This document shows, one piece after another, positions 8,860-16,563 of a stretch of 64,000 nt of DNA. The notes beneath the pieces were generated by a model. It made no database searches. It was not told the origin of the DNA and was given only the letters and a program-made list of their open reading frames with translations. This DNA is from Nocardioides campestrisoli (GTDB lineage Bacteria; Actinomycetota; Actinomycetes; Propionibacteriales; Nocardioidaceae): positions 186,001-250,000 of the forward strand of contig NZ_CP061768.1 in NCBI RefSeq assembly GCF_013624435.2, read 5' to 3'. A program made the translations under genes and the position numbers. Each line of letters opens with the position of its first letter. Position 1 is the stretch's first letter.

Positions 8860-9798
8860 TCAGGACGCCGTCGGGACCTCGATCGCCCGGTTGACCCAGG
8901 TGTCGCGCACCTGCATCCCGACCTTCTCGTAGAGCCCGAGCGCCCCGGTGCGGGAGTCGGTGGAGAGCTCGCACCGGGTGGCGCCGTGCGCGCGCCCCGC
9001 GGCGAAGGAGTCGACCAGCAGCACCTGGGCGAGCCCCTGGTGCCGGTGCGCGCGGGCCACGGCCAGCCGGCTCACGTAGACCGCCTCGTCGCCGAGGGTG
9101 AGCAGCGAGGTGCCGACCACCGCGCCGTCCGGGCCGAGCACCACCCGCAGGTGCCACGGCTCGAAGCCGGGGCGGCCGAGCACCGAGGCCTCGAAGTCGT
9201 CGTACGGCTCCCGATCCCGCTCCGACCACTCCAGGAACGCGTCCTCGGCGACCGTCCACACCTCCCGCAGCTGCGCAGGGGTGGCCACCGCCAGCGAGTA
9301 CCCGGCAGGCAGCTCCCGGGCTGGGATCTCCGCGCCCTCCGGCAGCTCCAGCACCCACGAGGTCCACCGCACCTGCCAGCCCAGTGAGGCCAGCAGCCGG
9401 TCGCCCGCCGAGCCCTGCGGCACCGGCATCCCGACCACCCGGTGCCCGTGCTCCCGGGCGATCTCGACCATCCGCGCGGCCAGCGCCGTACCGAGCCCGC
9501 GGCCGCGCAGCTCGGGCAGCACGGCCGCGTCGCCCCGGCCGCCGGGCGAGACCTCGACGTAGCCGACCAGCTGCTCGCCGTCGAAGACGCCGGTGGTGCG
9601 GTGCGCCAGGTCGGCGGACGACCTGGCCCAGTCCGAGACGATGTCCGCCTCCTCGATCTCGACCCAGCCCAGGTCCGCCTGCTCCTGGGTCGCCATCAGC
9701 TCGTAGACGGCGTGCGCGTCGTCGTGGCGCAGCGGCCGCGTGGTCAGAGCGTGGCCGGTGAGCCCGGGGGGCAGGTGCGCGAGCGCGGGAGGCTCCAT
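8860..9798 (-). CDS. Tandem GNAT acetyltransferase
   Basis: This 312-residue protein has two GNAT folds in a row. The N-terminal half has the acetyl-CoA motif LPELRGRGLGTALAARM. The C-terminal half has the better conserved version 'SRLAVARAHRHQGLAQVLL' and then 'TDSRTGALGLYEKVGM'. Two-domain GNATs of this size in actinobacteria include the mycothiol synthase MshD, but I see no clear sign that this is MshD, so the acceptor is unknown. It is transcribed divergently from deaD. Confidence 0.82.
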   Translation of the reverse strand: MEPPALAHLPPGLTGHALTTRPLRHDDAHAVYELMATQEQADLGWVEIEEADIVSDWARSSADLAHRTTGVFDGEQLVGYVEVSPGGRGDAAVLPELRGRGLGTALAARMVEIAREHGHRVVGMPVPQGSAGDRLLASLGWQVRWTSWVLELPEGAEIPARELPAGYSLAVATPAQLREVWTVAEDAFLEWSERDREPYDDFEASVLGRPGFEPWHLRVVLGPDGAVVGTSLLTLGDEAVYVSRLAVARAHRHQGLAQVLLVDSFAAGRAHGATRCELSTDSRTGALGLYEKVGMQVRDTWVNRAIEVPTAS

Positions 9799-9841
9799 GT
9801 GTGGCAGCCTGGCACCCGCCGTCGCGGCTGTCGCGGGGTTT

Positions 9842-9870
9842 TCGGTCGCGCTCGGGCGAGCGGTGACCGA
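9842..9870. promoter_or_regulatory. Nested inverted repeat upstream of deaD
   Basis: TCGGTC (9842-9847) pairs with GACCGA (9865-9870), and between them CGCTCG (9849-9854) pairs with CGAGCG (9857-9862) around GG. If transcribed it would form a 12-pair stem with a small bulge. It lies between the divergent GNAT and deaD genes. A -10-like TAACGT at 9912-9917 with 7 bases to the deaD ATG would place the repeat upstream of that start site, so it may be a DNA operator instead of an RNA leader structure. Confidence 0.35.
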
Positions 9871-9924
9871 TCTCGCGCGGCCCGGAATCTCTCCCTGCCC
9901 CTGCCTGCGACTAACGTGGGAAGC

Positions 9925-11709
9925 ATGAGTGACGATGCGCCCGCAGATCAGGCGGCCCCGGAAGTACCCACGTTTGCGGAGCTGGGGCTTGACCCGTCAG
10001 TCCTGAAGACCCTCGCCGAGGTCGGCTACGAGCGACCTTCGCCGATCCAGGCAGCGACCATCCCGCCGCTGCTGGAGGGCCGCGACGTCGTCGGACTGGC
10101 CCAGACCGGCACCGGCAAGACGGCGGCGTTCGCGCTGCCGATCCTCTCCAACATCGACCCGCACCAGAAGACGCCGCAGGCGCTGGTGCTCGCGCCCACC
10201 CGTGAGCTCGCGCTCCAGGTCTCCGAGGCGTTCGAGCGCTACGCCGCGCACCAGAAGAACATCCGCGTCCTCCCGGTCTACGGCGGCCAGGGGTACGGCG
10301 TCCAGCTCTCCGCGCTGCGTCGCGGCGTGCACGTGGTGGTCGGCACCCCGGGCCGGATCATGGACCACCTGGAGAAGGGCACGCTCGACCTGAGCGAGCT
10401 CCGCTTCCTGGTGCTCGACGAGGCCGACGAGATGCTCAAGATGGGCTTCGCCGAGGACGTCGAGACGATCCTCGCCGACACCCCGGCGACGAAGCAGGTC
10501 GCGCTCTTCTCCGCGACCATGCCCGCGCAGATCCGCCGGATCTCCAAGAAGCACCTCGACAACCCGGTGGAGGTGACGGTCAAGAACAAGACCACCACCT
10601 CGGCCAACATCACCCAGCGCTACCTGATGGTCAGCTACCCGCAGAAGGTCGACGCGCTGACCCGCATCCTCGAGGTGGAGAACTTCGAGGGGATGATCGT
10701 CTTCGTCCGCACCAAGCAGGTCACCGAGGTGCTCGCCGAGAAGCTGCGCGCCCGCGGCTTCTCCGCCCAGGCGATCAACGGCGACGTGGCCCAGGCACAG
10801 CGTGAGCGCACGATCAACCAGCTGCGCGACGCCAAGCTCGACATCCTGGTCGCCACCGACGTCGCCGCCCGCGGTCTCGACGTCGAGCGGATCAGCCACG
10901 TCGTCAACTTCGACATCCCGACCGACACCGAGTCCTACGTGCACCGGATCGGCCGCACCGGCCGCGCCGGCCGCAAGGGCGACTCGATCGCCTTCGTCAC
11001 CCCGCGCGAGCGGCACCTGCTGCGGGCGATCGAGAAGGCCACCCGTCAGCCGCTGACCCAGATGCAGCTGCCCTCGGTCGAGGACGTCAACTCCACCCGG
11101 CTGAGCCGGTTCGACGACCAGATCACCGCGGCGCTGGCCGACACCGAGCGGATCGAATTCTTCCGCGACGTGGTGAGCCACTACGTCACCGAGTACGACG
11201 TGCCCGAGGTCGACGTCGCCGCCGCGCTGGCCGCGGTGATGTACGGCGAGCAGCCGCTGCTGCTCGACCCCAAGGCCGAGGCGCAGGTGCTGCACACCCC
11301 GCGCGAGCGCGACGACCGGGGCGGCAACGACCGCGACCGCGGGCCGCGTCAGAGCCGCGAGGGCAAGGGTCCTCGCCGCGCCGGCACGGACGCCAACCTG
11401 GCGACGTACCGGATCGCGGTCGGCAAGCGGCACAAGGTCGAGCCGCGCCAGATCGTCGGCGCCCTGGCCAACGAGGGCGGCCTGGGTCGCAACGACTTCG
11501 GCAAGATCGACATCCGGCCCGAGTTCTCCCTGGTCGACCTGCCCGCCGACCTGCCCCCGGGCACCTGGGAGGCGCTGAAGGACACCCGGATCTCCGGCAA
11601 GCTGATCGAGCTGTCCAAGGACACCGGCCCCCGGCGCTCCTCGGGCCCGCGCGAGGGCGGCCACGAGAAGCGGGACTTCGACAAGCGGAAGCCGCGGCAC
11701 AAGGACTGA
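9925..11709 (+). CDS. deaD: DEAD-box RNA helicase DeaD/CsdA type
   Basis: This 594-residue helicase has all the superfamily 2 motifs: Q motif (FAELGLD ... PSPIQ), AQTGTGKT at residues 59-66, PTRELALQ, TPGRIMDH, DEAD near 165-168, SAT, VFVRTKQ, ATDVAARGLDV and HRIGRTGRAG. After a charged linker rich in Arg, Asp and Gly, a C-terminal DbpA-type RNA-binding domain follows (YRIAVGKRHKVEPRQIVGAL ... GKIDI). This is the DeaD architecture used in ribosome assembly and cold adaptation. The ATG at 9925 was chosen because the Q motif starts soon after it; a longer open frame upstream has no helicase homology. Confidence 0.93.
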   Translation: MSDDAPADQAAPEVPTFAELGLDPSVLKTLAEVGYERPSPIQAATIPPLLEGRDVVGLAQTGTGKTAAFALPILSNIDPHQKTPQALVLAPTRELALQVSEAFERYAAHQKNIRVLPVYGGQGYGVQLSALRRGVHVVVGTPGRIMDHLEKGTLDLSELRFLVLDEADEMLKMGFAEDVETILADTPATKQVALFSATMPAQIRRISKKHLDNPVEVTVKNKTTTSANITQRYLMVSYPQKVDALTRILEVENFEGMIVFVRTKQVTEVLAEKLRARGFSAQAINGDVAQAQRERTINQLRDAKLDILVATDVAARGLDVERISHVVNFDIPTDTESYVHRIGRTGRAGRKGDSIAFVTPRERHLLRAIEKATRQPLTQMQLPSVEDVNSTRLSRFDDQITAALADTERIEFFRDVVSHYVTEYDVPEVDVAAALAAVMYGEQPLLLDPKAEAQVLHTPRERDDRGGNDRDRGPRQSREGKGPRRAGTDANLATYRIAVGKRHKVEPRQIVGALANEGGLGRNDFGKIDIRPEFSLVDLPADLPPGTWEALKDTRISGKLIELSKDTGPRRSSGPREGGHEKRDFDKRKPRHKD

Positions 11710-11738
11710 GCGACGCCCCGGGGGCGTGACCGAGTCCT
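11702..11738 (+). terminator. Hairpin at the end of deaD
   Basis: ACGCCCC (11713-11719) and GGGGCGT (11721-11727) form a tight GC stem right after the deaD stop. They are flanked by AGGACT (11702-11707) and AGTCCT (11733-11738), which can close an outer stem. There is no T run, as is usual for actinobacterial terminators. Confidence 0.5.
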
Positions 11739-11812
11739 CGTGCTCGCCCCCGATCGGCCCGTACGTGGTTCCATGACCTGGCCGCACCCGCGGCGACGGG
11801 TCAGGGGGGACA

Positions 11813-12547
11813 ATGGGCCGGACGTGGCGTGGAGCGGCGGGCTTGAGCGCAGTCGCGGTGCTGTCGCTGCTCGGTGCGTGCAGCACCGGCGTGGGGCCTT
11901 CGGGACGCGGCGCCGGCGAGCATGCCTGCGGCCCGGCGAGGAAGGCCGAGCAGTTCTTCCCCGAGCCGTCGGTCGTGGGCGTGCAGGCCGACGGGCACGG
12001 CGCCGGTCCCGGGACGATCGCGGAGAGGGTCGACCTCGACGAGCTCGTGGAGCTGGCCCGGTCCGGCCCCTCGCGGGAGCAGGGCGAGCAGTTCGCCCTG
12101 CGCTTCGCCCAGGCGGTGATGGACTCCCGGGAGCAGGTGGACGAGCAGCGGCTGGTCGACGCGCTGATGGCCGACGAAGTCCCAGGAGCAGCGTGCGAGC
12201 ACGTGCTGACCCGTCTGCCCTCCATGCGCCGAATCGGCTGGGACGTGTTCGTGGTGCCGGACTTCGCGACCTGGCTCCGGAGCCGAGCCGAAGGTGACCC
12301 GGACGAGCCGAGCCGGATCGAGCTCGAGCTGATCATGGTCGTGGACCTCGAGCGCGACCCCATGCTCTTCGGGGTCCCGTCCACGCCCAGCGCCTACCGG
12401 GTGCGGGTGGACGTGGTGCGGGTGGACGACGTCTGGCTGGTCGCCGACTGGCAGGGGCCCGAGTCTGGGGGCTTCGAGCACGGGGAACAGCCGCGCGACG
12501 AGCCCTACGGGGCCGGCTGGCGCTCGTGGGAGCAGAAGGTCGAGTGA
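11813..12547 (+). CDS. Putative lipoprotein of unknown function, 244 aa
   Basis: The protein starts with a short basic end, a hydrophobic core and a lipobox LLGAC whose Cys23 would be lipidated after cleavage by signal peptidase II, so it should sit on the outside of the membrane. The mature part (about 220 residues) is acidic and contains 'SREQGEQFALRFAQAVMDS', 'FVVPDFATWLRSRAEGD' and a beta-rich end (YRVRVDVVRVDDVWLVADW). It resembles small cystatin- or NTF2-like accessory folds, but I cannot name a family. A G-rich ribosome site precedes the ATG. It follows deaD by 103 bases, with a hairpin between. Confidence 0.75.
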   Translation: MGRTWRGAAGLSAVAVLSLLGACSTGVGPSGRGAGEHACGPARKAEQFFPEPSVVGVQADGHGAGPGTIAERVDLDELVELARSGPSREQGEQFALRFAQAVMDSREQVDEQRLVDALMADEVPGAACEHVLTRLPSMRRIGWDVFVVPDFATWLRSRAEGDPDEPSRIELELIMVVDLERDPMLFGVPSTPSAYRVRVDVVRVDDVWLVADWQGPESGGFEHGEQPRDEPYGAGWRSWEQKVE

Positions 12548-12565
12548 GCCCGGCCGAGGGGGAGA

Positions 12566-12623
12566 CGAAGTGGTGGGTTGATGTCGCCGGAGAAGCCTCC
12601 GGGAACACCAACCCACCACTTCG
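12566..12623. repeat. Long palindrome, copy 1 of a dispersed element
   Basis: CGAAGTGGTGGGTTG (12566-12580) pairs perfectly with CAACCCACCACTTCG (12609-12623). Inside it, CCGGAG (12587-12592) pairs with CTCCGG (12597-12602). It lies between the converging lipoprotein and amidase genes, 36 bases past the amidase stop, and could terminate both. The outer arms and an unpaired GACA segment recur at 15412-15469, which suggests a copied element instead of two independent terminators. Confidence 0.75.
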
Positions 12624-12658
12624 CCCATCAGTTCCGCGGAGGCGTCAGCCCCGTGCCC

Positions 12659-15232
12659 TCATCGGACGACGCGGACCTTGACCGTCCTGCTCGACGAGCG
12701 GTTCCACTTGTTGCCGGCGTAGGTGACCGTCACCTTCTTCACCCCGGGCTTTCCGAACGCGGGGAGCGTGACGGTGAGCCGCCCCTTGGCCAGCCTCCCG
12801 CTGAGCTTGCGCTTGCCGGCCGTGGTCACGGTGACGGTGCCCTTGGGCCGTCCGGACGGCGCGTGCACGATGACCGCGAGCCGGCCCTTGCGTCCCACCT
12901 TGACCTTGCCGCCGAGCTTCACCACGGAGACCGAGGTCGCTGCCTTCTTCGCGACCGGCGGGGTCGCGACCGGCGGGGTCGGTGCCGGCGTCGGGATGGG
13001 CGTCGGGGCGGGGGTCGGCGTCGGCGCCGACGGGTCGGCCGCCAGCTCCACGGAGTCGGTGAACACCGCCGCGTTGCGGGCGGCGTCCTTGGCCAGGGCC
13101 AGCACGGTGACGCTCTTCACCGGGCCGGTGTCGCCGGCGTACTGGTAGCGGTCCATCACCACGGTGGCCCGGTAGGTCCCGGGCTCGTCGCCCGCGGCGA
13201 GCGTGAGCTCGTCGCCGTTCACGGTGAGCCAGACGTCGCCGGCCGCGACGTCGCTGTCGGTCTTCACGGTCACGACCAGGCGCGGGGAGGGGCTCGTCCA
13301 GCCCACCTTCTGCACGTCCACGTCGAGACCGGGTGCGGTCACGTCGGTCCGGTTCTCCGGACGCTGCGAGGCGTCGGAGGCCAGGGTGACGACGTCCTGG
13401 GTCAGCGCGGGCGTGCGCGGAGCCGGCACCCGGTGCTGCGTGGCCTGCTCGTAGTCGTAGGCGATCGAGAGCAGCTCGTTGTCGGTGTAGGGCACGCCCG
13501 CGAAGGTGACGCTCATCGGCATGGAGATGTCGGGGAGCAGTCCCATGGGCACGGAGACGCTGGGCAGGCCGAAGATGCGCATCACGTGGTCGGTGGCCGA
13601 GCGCCCGACGCCGTAGGCGTGCGCGGCGGTGTTGGAGGCGACGTTGACGTCGGCGTTGGCCTTGCCGATGTCGGCCACGGACGGGAACGCCAGGAGGTCG
13701 AGGTCGTTCTCCTCGAGCCAGTCGTCGAAGTCCTCCTCACGGGTCCGGTCCCAGCCCTCGACGGCCTCACGCAGGCCGGGCACCGAGAAGAGGTCCTCGG
13801 GCATCCGGGTCTTGATCGCCTCGATCCGGTTGGCGTACGACCGGGTGGTGGCGTCCGGGTCGGCCGGGAGGCGGCTGGGGTAGGGGAAGACGGTGGCGGG
13901 GTCGAGGTTCGCCCACGACGGGTAGTTGCTGTCCTTGTTGGACTTGAGGAACTTCTCCATCCAGAACGACGCGTAGTCGCCGGTCTCCAGGCTGCGCCAC
14001 GCCGACGGCACGTAGCCGCGGGTGTACATGCTCTGCGCCCCGGGACGGTCCTCGAAGTAGTTCTCCACGAGCGGGAAGTCGACCTCGACGACCTCGGCGC
14101 CCTGGGCGCGCAGGTCGGCGGCGGTGCGCTCCCACAGGTCGATCACCGACTGGCGGGTCTTGATCGGGGTCGTGGTCTCGGTGTCCTTGTTGAGGTAGAT
14201 CCGCGGTACGCCGATCCGCTTGCCCGCCAGCGCGCTCGTGTCCTTGAGGTCCAGGTAGGACTCGGGGCGCACGTCCTCGATGTCGGGCAGGTCGACGAAG
14301 GGCTGAGTGAGCCAGAAGTCGCCGTCCGGCGCGGTGTCCTCCTGGGCCAGCACGTCCAGGACCGTCAGGGTGTCCTCGACCGTGCGGGTGTGCGGGACGA
14401 CGACGTCGCGGGTGGGCCACAAGGGGGCGTTGCCGCGGATGGAGATGAGGCCGCGCGAGGGGGTGTAGGCGATCAGGGCGTTGTTGGAGGCCGGCGAGCG
14501 ACCCGAGGAGACCGTCTCCTCGCCCATCCCGAACGTCGCGAAGTTGGCGGCGGTCGACGTCCCGGAGCCGTTGGAGGAGCCCGAGCCCCACGCGGCGGTG
14601 AGGAAGCGCGCGTTGTACGGGCTCTCCGCCCGGCCGTAGACCCCCCGCTGCATGCCGCCGTTGGCGATGGGCGGCATGTTCGTCTTGCCGATCAGCAGGC
14701 CGCCGGAGTTCCGGATCGCCTCGACGGAGAACGCGTCCTCGTCGGCCACCAGGTTCTTGAACGCCGGGGAGCCGGAGGCCACGGTCAGGCCCTTGACCTT
14801 GTAGCTGTCCTTCACGGTGAACGGGATGCCGTGCAGCGGGCCGAGGACCGTGCCCTCGGCGCGGAGCTTGTCCATCCGGGCCGCCTCGGCCAGCACGTCC
14901 TCGTTGCGCACCACCACGGAGTTGAGGGTGATCCCGCCGTGGTCGTAGGCGGCGATCCGGTTGAGGTACATCGCGGTGAGCTCGACGCTGGTCAGCGTGC
15001 CCGACTCCAGCGCGGCGGTGATCTCGGCGATCGTCGCCTCGTTGAGGTCGAAGACGTCGGTCGCCGCGGACGCGACGGGGGGCTCGGCGGCCTGGGTGGG
15101 CGGGGCGCCTGCCAGCAGGGCGACGCCCAGGCTCGCGGCTGCGCCTCCCGCCAGCAGCCGGCGGTGGACCCGACCTCGCCGTCGGTTCGGGGATCCTGGG
15201 CGTCCGCGGGGGGCGCTTGGTGCTGGCGTCAC
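12659..15232 (-). CDS. Secreted amidase-signature hydrolase with C-terminal Ig-like domain
   Basis: This 857-residue precursor has a basic N-terminus and a hydrophobic signal (about residues 25-48). The amidase-signature domain (about 60-560) carries the Ser-cisSer-Lys triad, by position Lys141 (FTVKDSYK), Ser219 (GSGSSNGSG) and Ser243 (ETVSSGRSPAS). A second beta region (about 585-730) follows, then a Pro/Thr repeat linker (about 735-756) and a basic Ig-like repeat domain (KLGGKVKVGRKGRLAV to the end) like those on cell-surface enzymes. It should hydrolyse amide bonds outside the cell; the substrate is unknown. Family members are usually about 450-500 residues, so the extra domains are notable. 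Confidence 0.87.
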   Translation of the reverse strand: MTPAPSAPRGRPGSPNRRRGRVHRRLLAGGAAASLGVALLAGAPPTQAAEPPVASAATDVFDLNEATIAEITAALESGTLTSVELTAMYLNRIAAYDHGGITLNSVVVRNEDVLAEAARMDKLRAEGTVLGPLHGIPFTVKDSYKVKGLTVASGSPAFKNLVADEDAFSVEAIRNSGGLLIGKTNMPPIANGGMQRGVYGRAESPYNARFLTAAWGSGSSNGSGTSTAANFATFGMGEETVSSGRSPASNNALIAYTPSRGLISIRGNAPLWPTRDVVVPHTRTVEDTLTVLDVLAQEDTAPDGDFWLTQPFVDLPDIEDVRPESYLDLKDTSALAGKRIGVPRIYLNKDTETTTPIKTRQSVIDLWERTAADLRAQGAEVVEVDFPLVENYFEDRPGAQSMYTRGYVPSAWRSLETGDYASFWMEKFLKSNKDSNYPSWANLDPATVFPYPSRLPADPDATTRSYANRIEAIKTRMPEDLFSVPGLREAVEGWDRTREEDFDDWLEENDLDLLAFPSVADIGKANADVNVASNTAAHAYGVGRSATDHVMRIFGLPSVSVPMGLLPDISMPMSVTFAGVPYTDNELLSIAYDYEQATQHRVPAPRTPALTQDVVTLASDASQRPENRTDVTAPGLDVDVQKVGWTSPSPRLVVTVKTDSDVAAGDVWLTVNGDELTLAAGDEPGTYRATVVMDRYQYAGDTGPVKSVTVLALAKDAARNAAVFTDSVELAADPSAPTPTPAPTPIPTPAPTPPVATPPVAKKAATSVSVVKLGGKVKVGRKGRLAVIVHAPSGRPKGTVTVTTAGKRKLSGRLAKGRLTVTLPAFGKPGVKKVTVTYAGNKWNRSSSRTVKVRVVR

Positions 15233-15411
15233 TGGCTCTCCTAGGTGGTAGGTACAGCTCGGACCCGACGAGTCGCCGGGCTGCCGAAGACGGCGTACCT
15301 AAACTTCGGGACGCGCCAGCGTGATCGGTGTCGCACTTGTTTCGGCGCAGTGAACGCGCCACCCCGCCGCGTAAACACCTGGCCAACGGCTGTCTGCGCG
15401 GGGAAATGCAG

Positions 15412-15469
15412 AGAAGTGGTGGGTCGGTGTCACCGGGCAGGTTGTCCGGTGCACCGACCCACCACTTCT
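15412..15469. repeat. Long palindrome, copy 2 of a dispersed element
   Basis: An 18-base arm at 15412-15429 (AGAAGTGGTGGGTCGGTG) pairs perfectly with 15452-15469, and CACCGG (15431-15436) pairs with CCGGTG (15446-15451) inside it. It begins 35 bases past the YceI stop. Read on the minus strand it matches copy 1 in both arms, including the asymmetric GACAyCrACCC segment. The rest of the 271-base gap (15233-15503) holds only the presumed amidase promoter region. Confidence 0.75.
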
Positions 15470-15503
15470 GCAGGGTCGTGCGGGGTGGCGGAAGCCGCCG
15501 GGG

Positions 15504-16097
15504 TCAGGCGTTCTTGATCGCCGAGATGTCGAACTCGAGCTTGATCTTCTCCGAGACCAGCACGCCGCCGGTCTCCAGCGCGGCGTTCCAGCTCAGGCCC
15601 CAGTCCTTGCGGCTGATCGAGGTGCCGCCCTCGAAGCCGAGGCGGGTGTTGCCGAACGGGTCCTGGGCGGAGCCGACCTGCTCGAAGTCGATGGCGACGG
15701 ACTTGGTGACGCCCTTGATGGTCAGGTCGCCGGTGATGGTCCAGTCGGAGCCGTCGCGGGCCACGTCGGTGGAGACGAAGGTGATCTCGGGGTAGGTCTC
15801 GGCGTCGAAGAAGTCGGCCGAGCGCAGGTGGCCGTCGCGGTCCTCGGAGCCGGTGTCGATGCTGGCGGTCTTGATCGCGATCCGCACCGAGGAGGCGGCC
15901 GGGTTCTCCGCGTCGACCCGGGCGGTGCCCTCGTACTCCTTGAACTGGCCGCGGACCGTGGTGACCATCGCGTGCCGGGCGGAGAAGCCGAGGCGCGAGT
16001 GGCTGGCGTCGATGGTGTAGTCGCCGGTGACGTCGTCGAGGACGGCGGTCGGGGCGTCGAAGGTGTCGGTGCTGCTCTTGCGGCTGAAGATGCCCAT
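15504..16097 (-). CDS. YceI family protein
   Basis: This 197-residue protein is a YceI-type lipocalin-like beta barrel. It has the family motifs DYTIDASHSRLGFSARH, SADFFDAETYPEITFVST, GDLTIKGVTKSV and 'RLGFEGGTSISRKDWGLSW'. There is no signal peptide, so this member is probably cytoplasmic. YceI proteins bind long isoprenoid or lipid-like molecules and are often induced by stress. The ATG at 16097 is preceded by AGGAG at 8 bases, which rules out the longer upstream start. An inverted repeat 39-54 bases upstream suggests control by a dimeric regulator. Confidence 0.88.
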   Translation of the reverse strand: MGIFSRKSSTDTFDAPTAVLDDVTGDYTIDASHSRLGFSARHAMVTTVRGQFKEYEGTARVDAENPAASSVRIAIKTASIDTGSEDRDGHLRSADFFDAETYPEITFVSTDVARDGSDWTITGDLTIKGVTKSVAIDFEQVGSAQDPFGNTRLGFEGGTSISRKDWGLSWNAALETGGVLVSEKIKLEFDISAIKNA

Positions 16098-16135
16098 GGT
16101 GGTCTCCTGGTGGCTGCGACTCGAAGTGATTAAGA

Positions 16136-16151
16136 GTTCAACTAAGTGAAC
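16136..16151 (-). promoter_or_regulatory. Inverted repeat upstream of the YceI gene
   Basis: GTTCA-ACTAAG-TGAAC is a perfect 5+6+5 inverted repeat within an AT-rich island. On the coding strand it reads GTTCACTTAGTTGAAC. Its position just upstream of the expected transcription start and its spacing fit a MarR-type operator, and such regulators often accompany yceI. That is inference; no MarR gene lies nearby. Confidence 0.45.
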
Positions 16152-16263
16152 CAGGACCCGTCCGGATCCATGCCCCGATCCCACGTGACCTACGTCACGC
16201 ATTGATCTGCCCGAGTTCGGGCAGATTCTTGCCGCACCTCGAAGCCAGGCTCATGCTGGAGGA

Positions 16264-16542
16264 GTGCCCACGCGACAGAGCCCGGACGACGACGCCCTGG
16301 TGCGGCACCTGATGGACACCACCGGACTCGCCGAGGCCGAGGTGCGCCGGGTGATCGGCGACGTCCTCGCCTTCCACGCGGAGCCGGTCGAGGCCTACGT
16401 GCGTCGCCGGCACCTCCATCTGCAGACCTACGGCGCCAAGAACGCCGAGATCTTCCCGACCCTCGCCGCAGAGCTGACCACCCGGGTGGTCGCCGCACCG
16501 CGGCTGACGACACGTCAGCTGCGCCGGATCATCTACGGCTGA
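16264..16542 (+). CDS. Hypothetical small helical protein, 92 aa
   Basis: I do not recognise this protein. It is predicted to be all-helical, with an acidic first half (DDDALVRHLMDTTGLAEAEV) and a basic second half that ends LTTRQLRRIIYG, which gives it the look of a small DNA- or RNA-binding protein. The frame starts with GTG at 16264, but GGAGGA lies only a few bases before it, too close for an ideal ribosome site, so the true start could be the ATG 48 bases further in. It ends 21 bases before glmS on the same strand and is probably co-transcribed with it. Confidence 0.6.
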   Translation: MPTRQSPDDDALVRHLMDTTGLAEAEVRRVIGDVLAFHAEPVEAYVRRRHLHLQTYGAKNAEIFPTLAAELTTRVVAAPRLTTRQLRRIIYG

Positions 16543-16563
16543 CCGCCCCAGGAGGCACCCCGC

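Noticed and set aside
9997..12384. Long open frame on the minus strand opposite deaD and the lipoprotein
   Set aside because: It runs against recognisable helicase motifs and has shadow-type composition.
12964..13030. Short tandem repeat as a possible CRISPR or minisatellite
   Set aside because: It is the coding sequence of the Pro/Thr linker of the amidase.
16543..16563. glmS ribozyme upstream of glmS
   Set aside because: The intergenic gap is only 21 bases, and such ribozymes are a Firmicutes feature.
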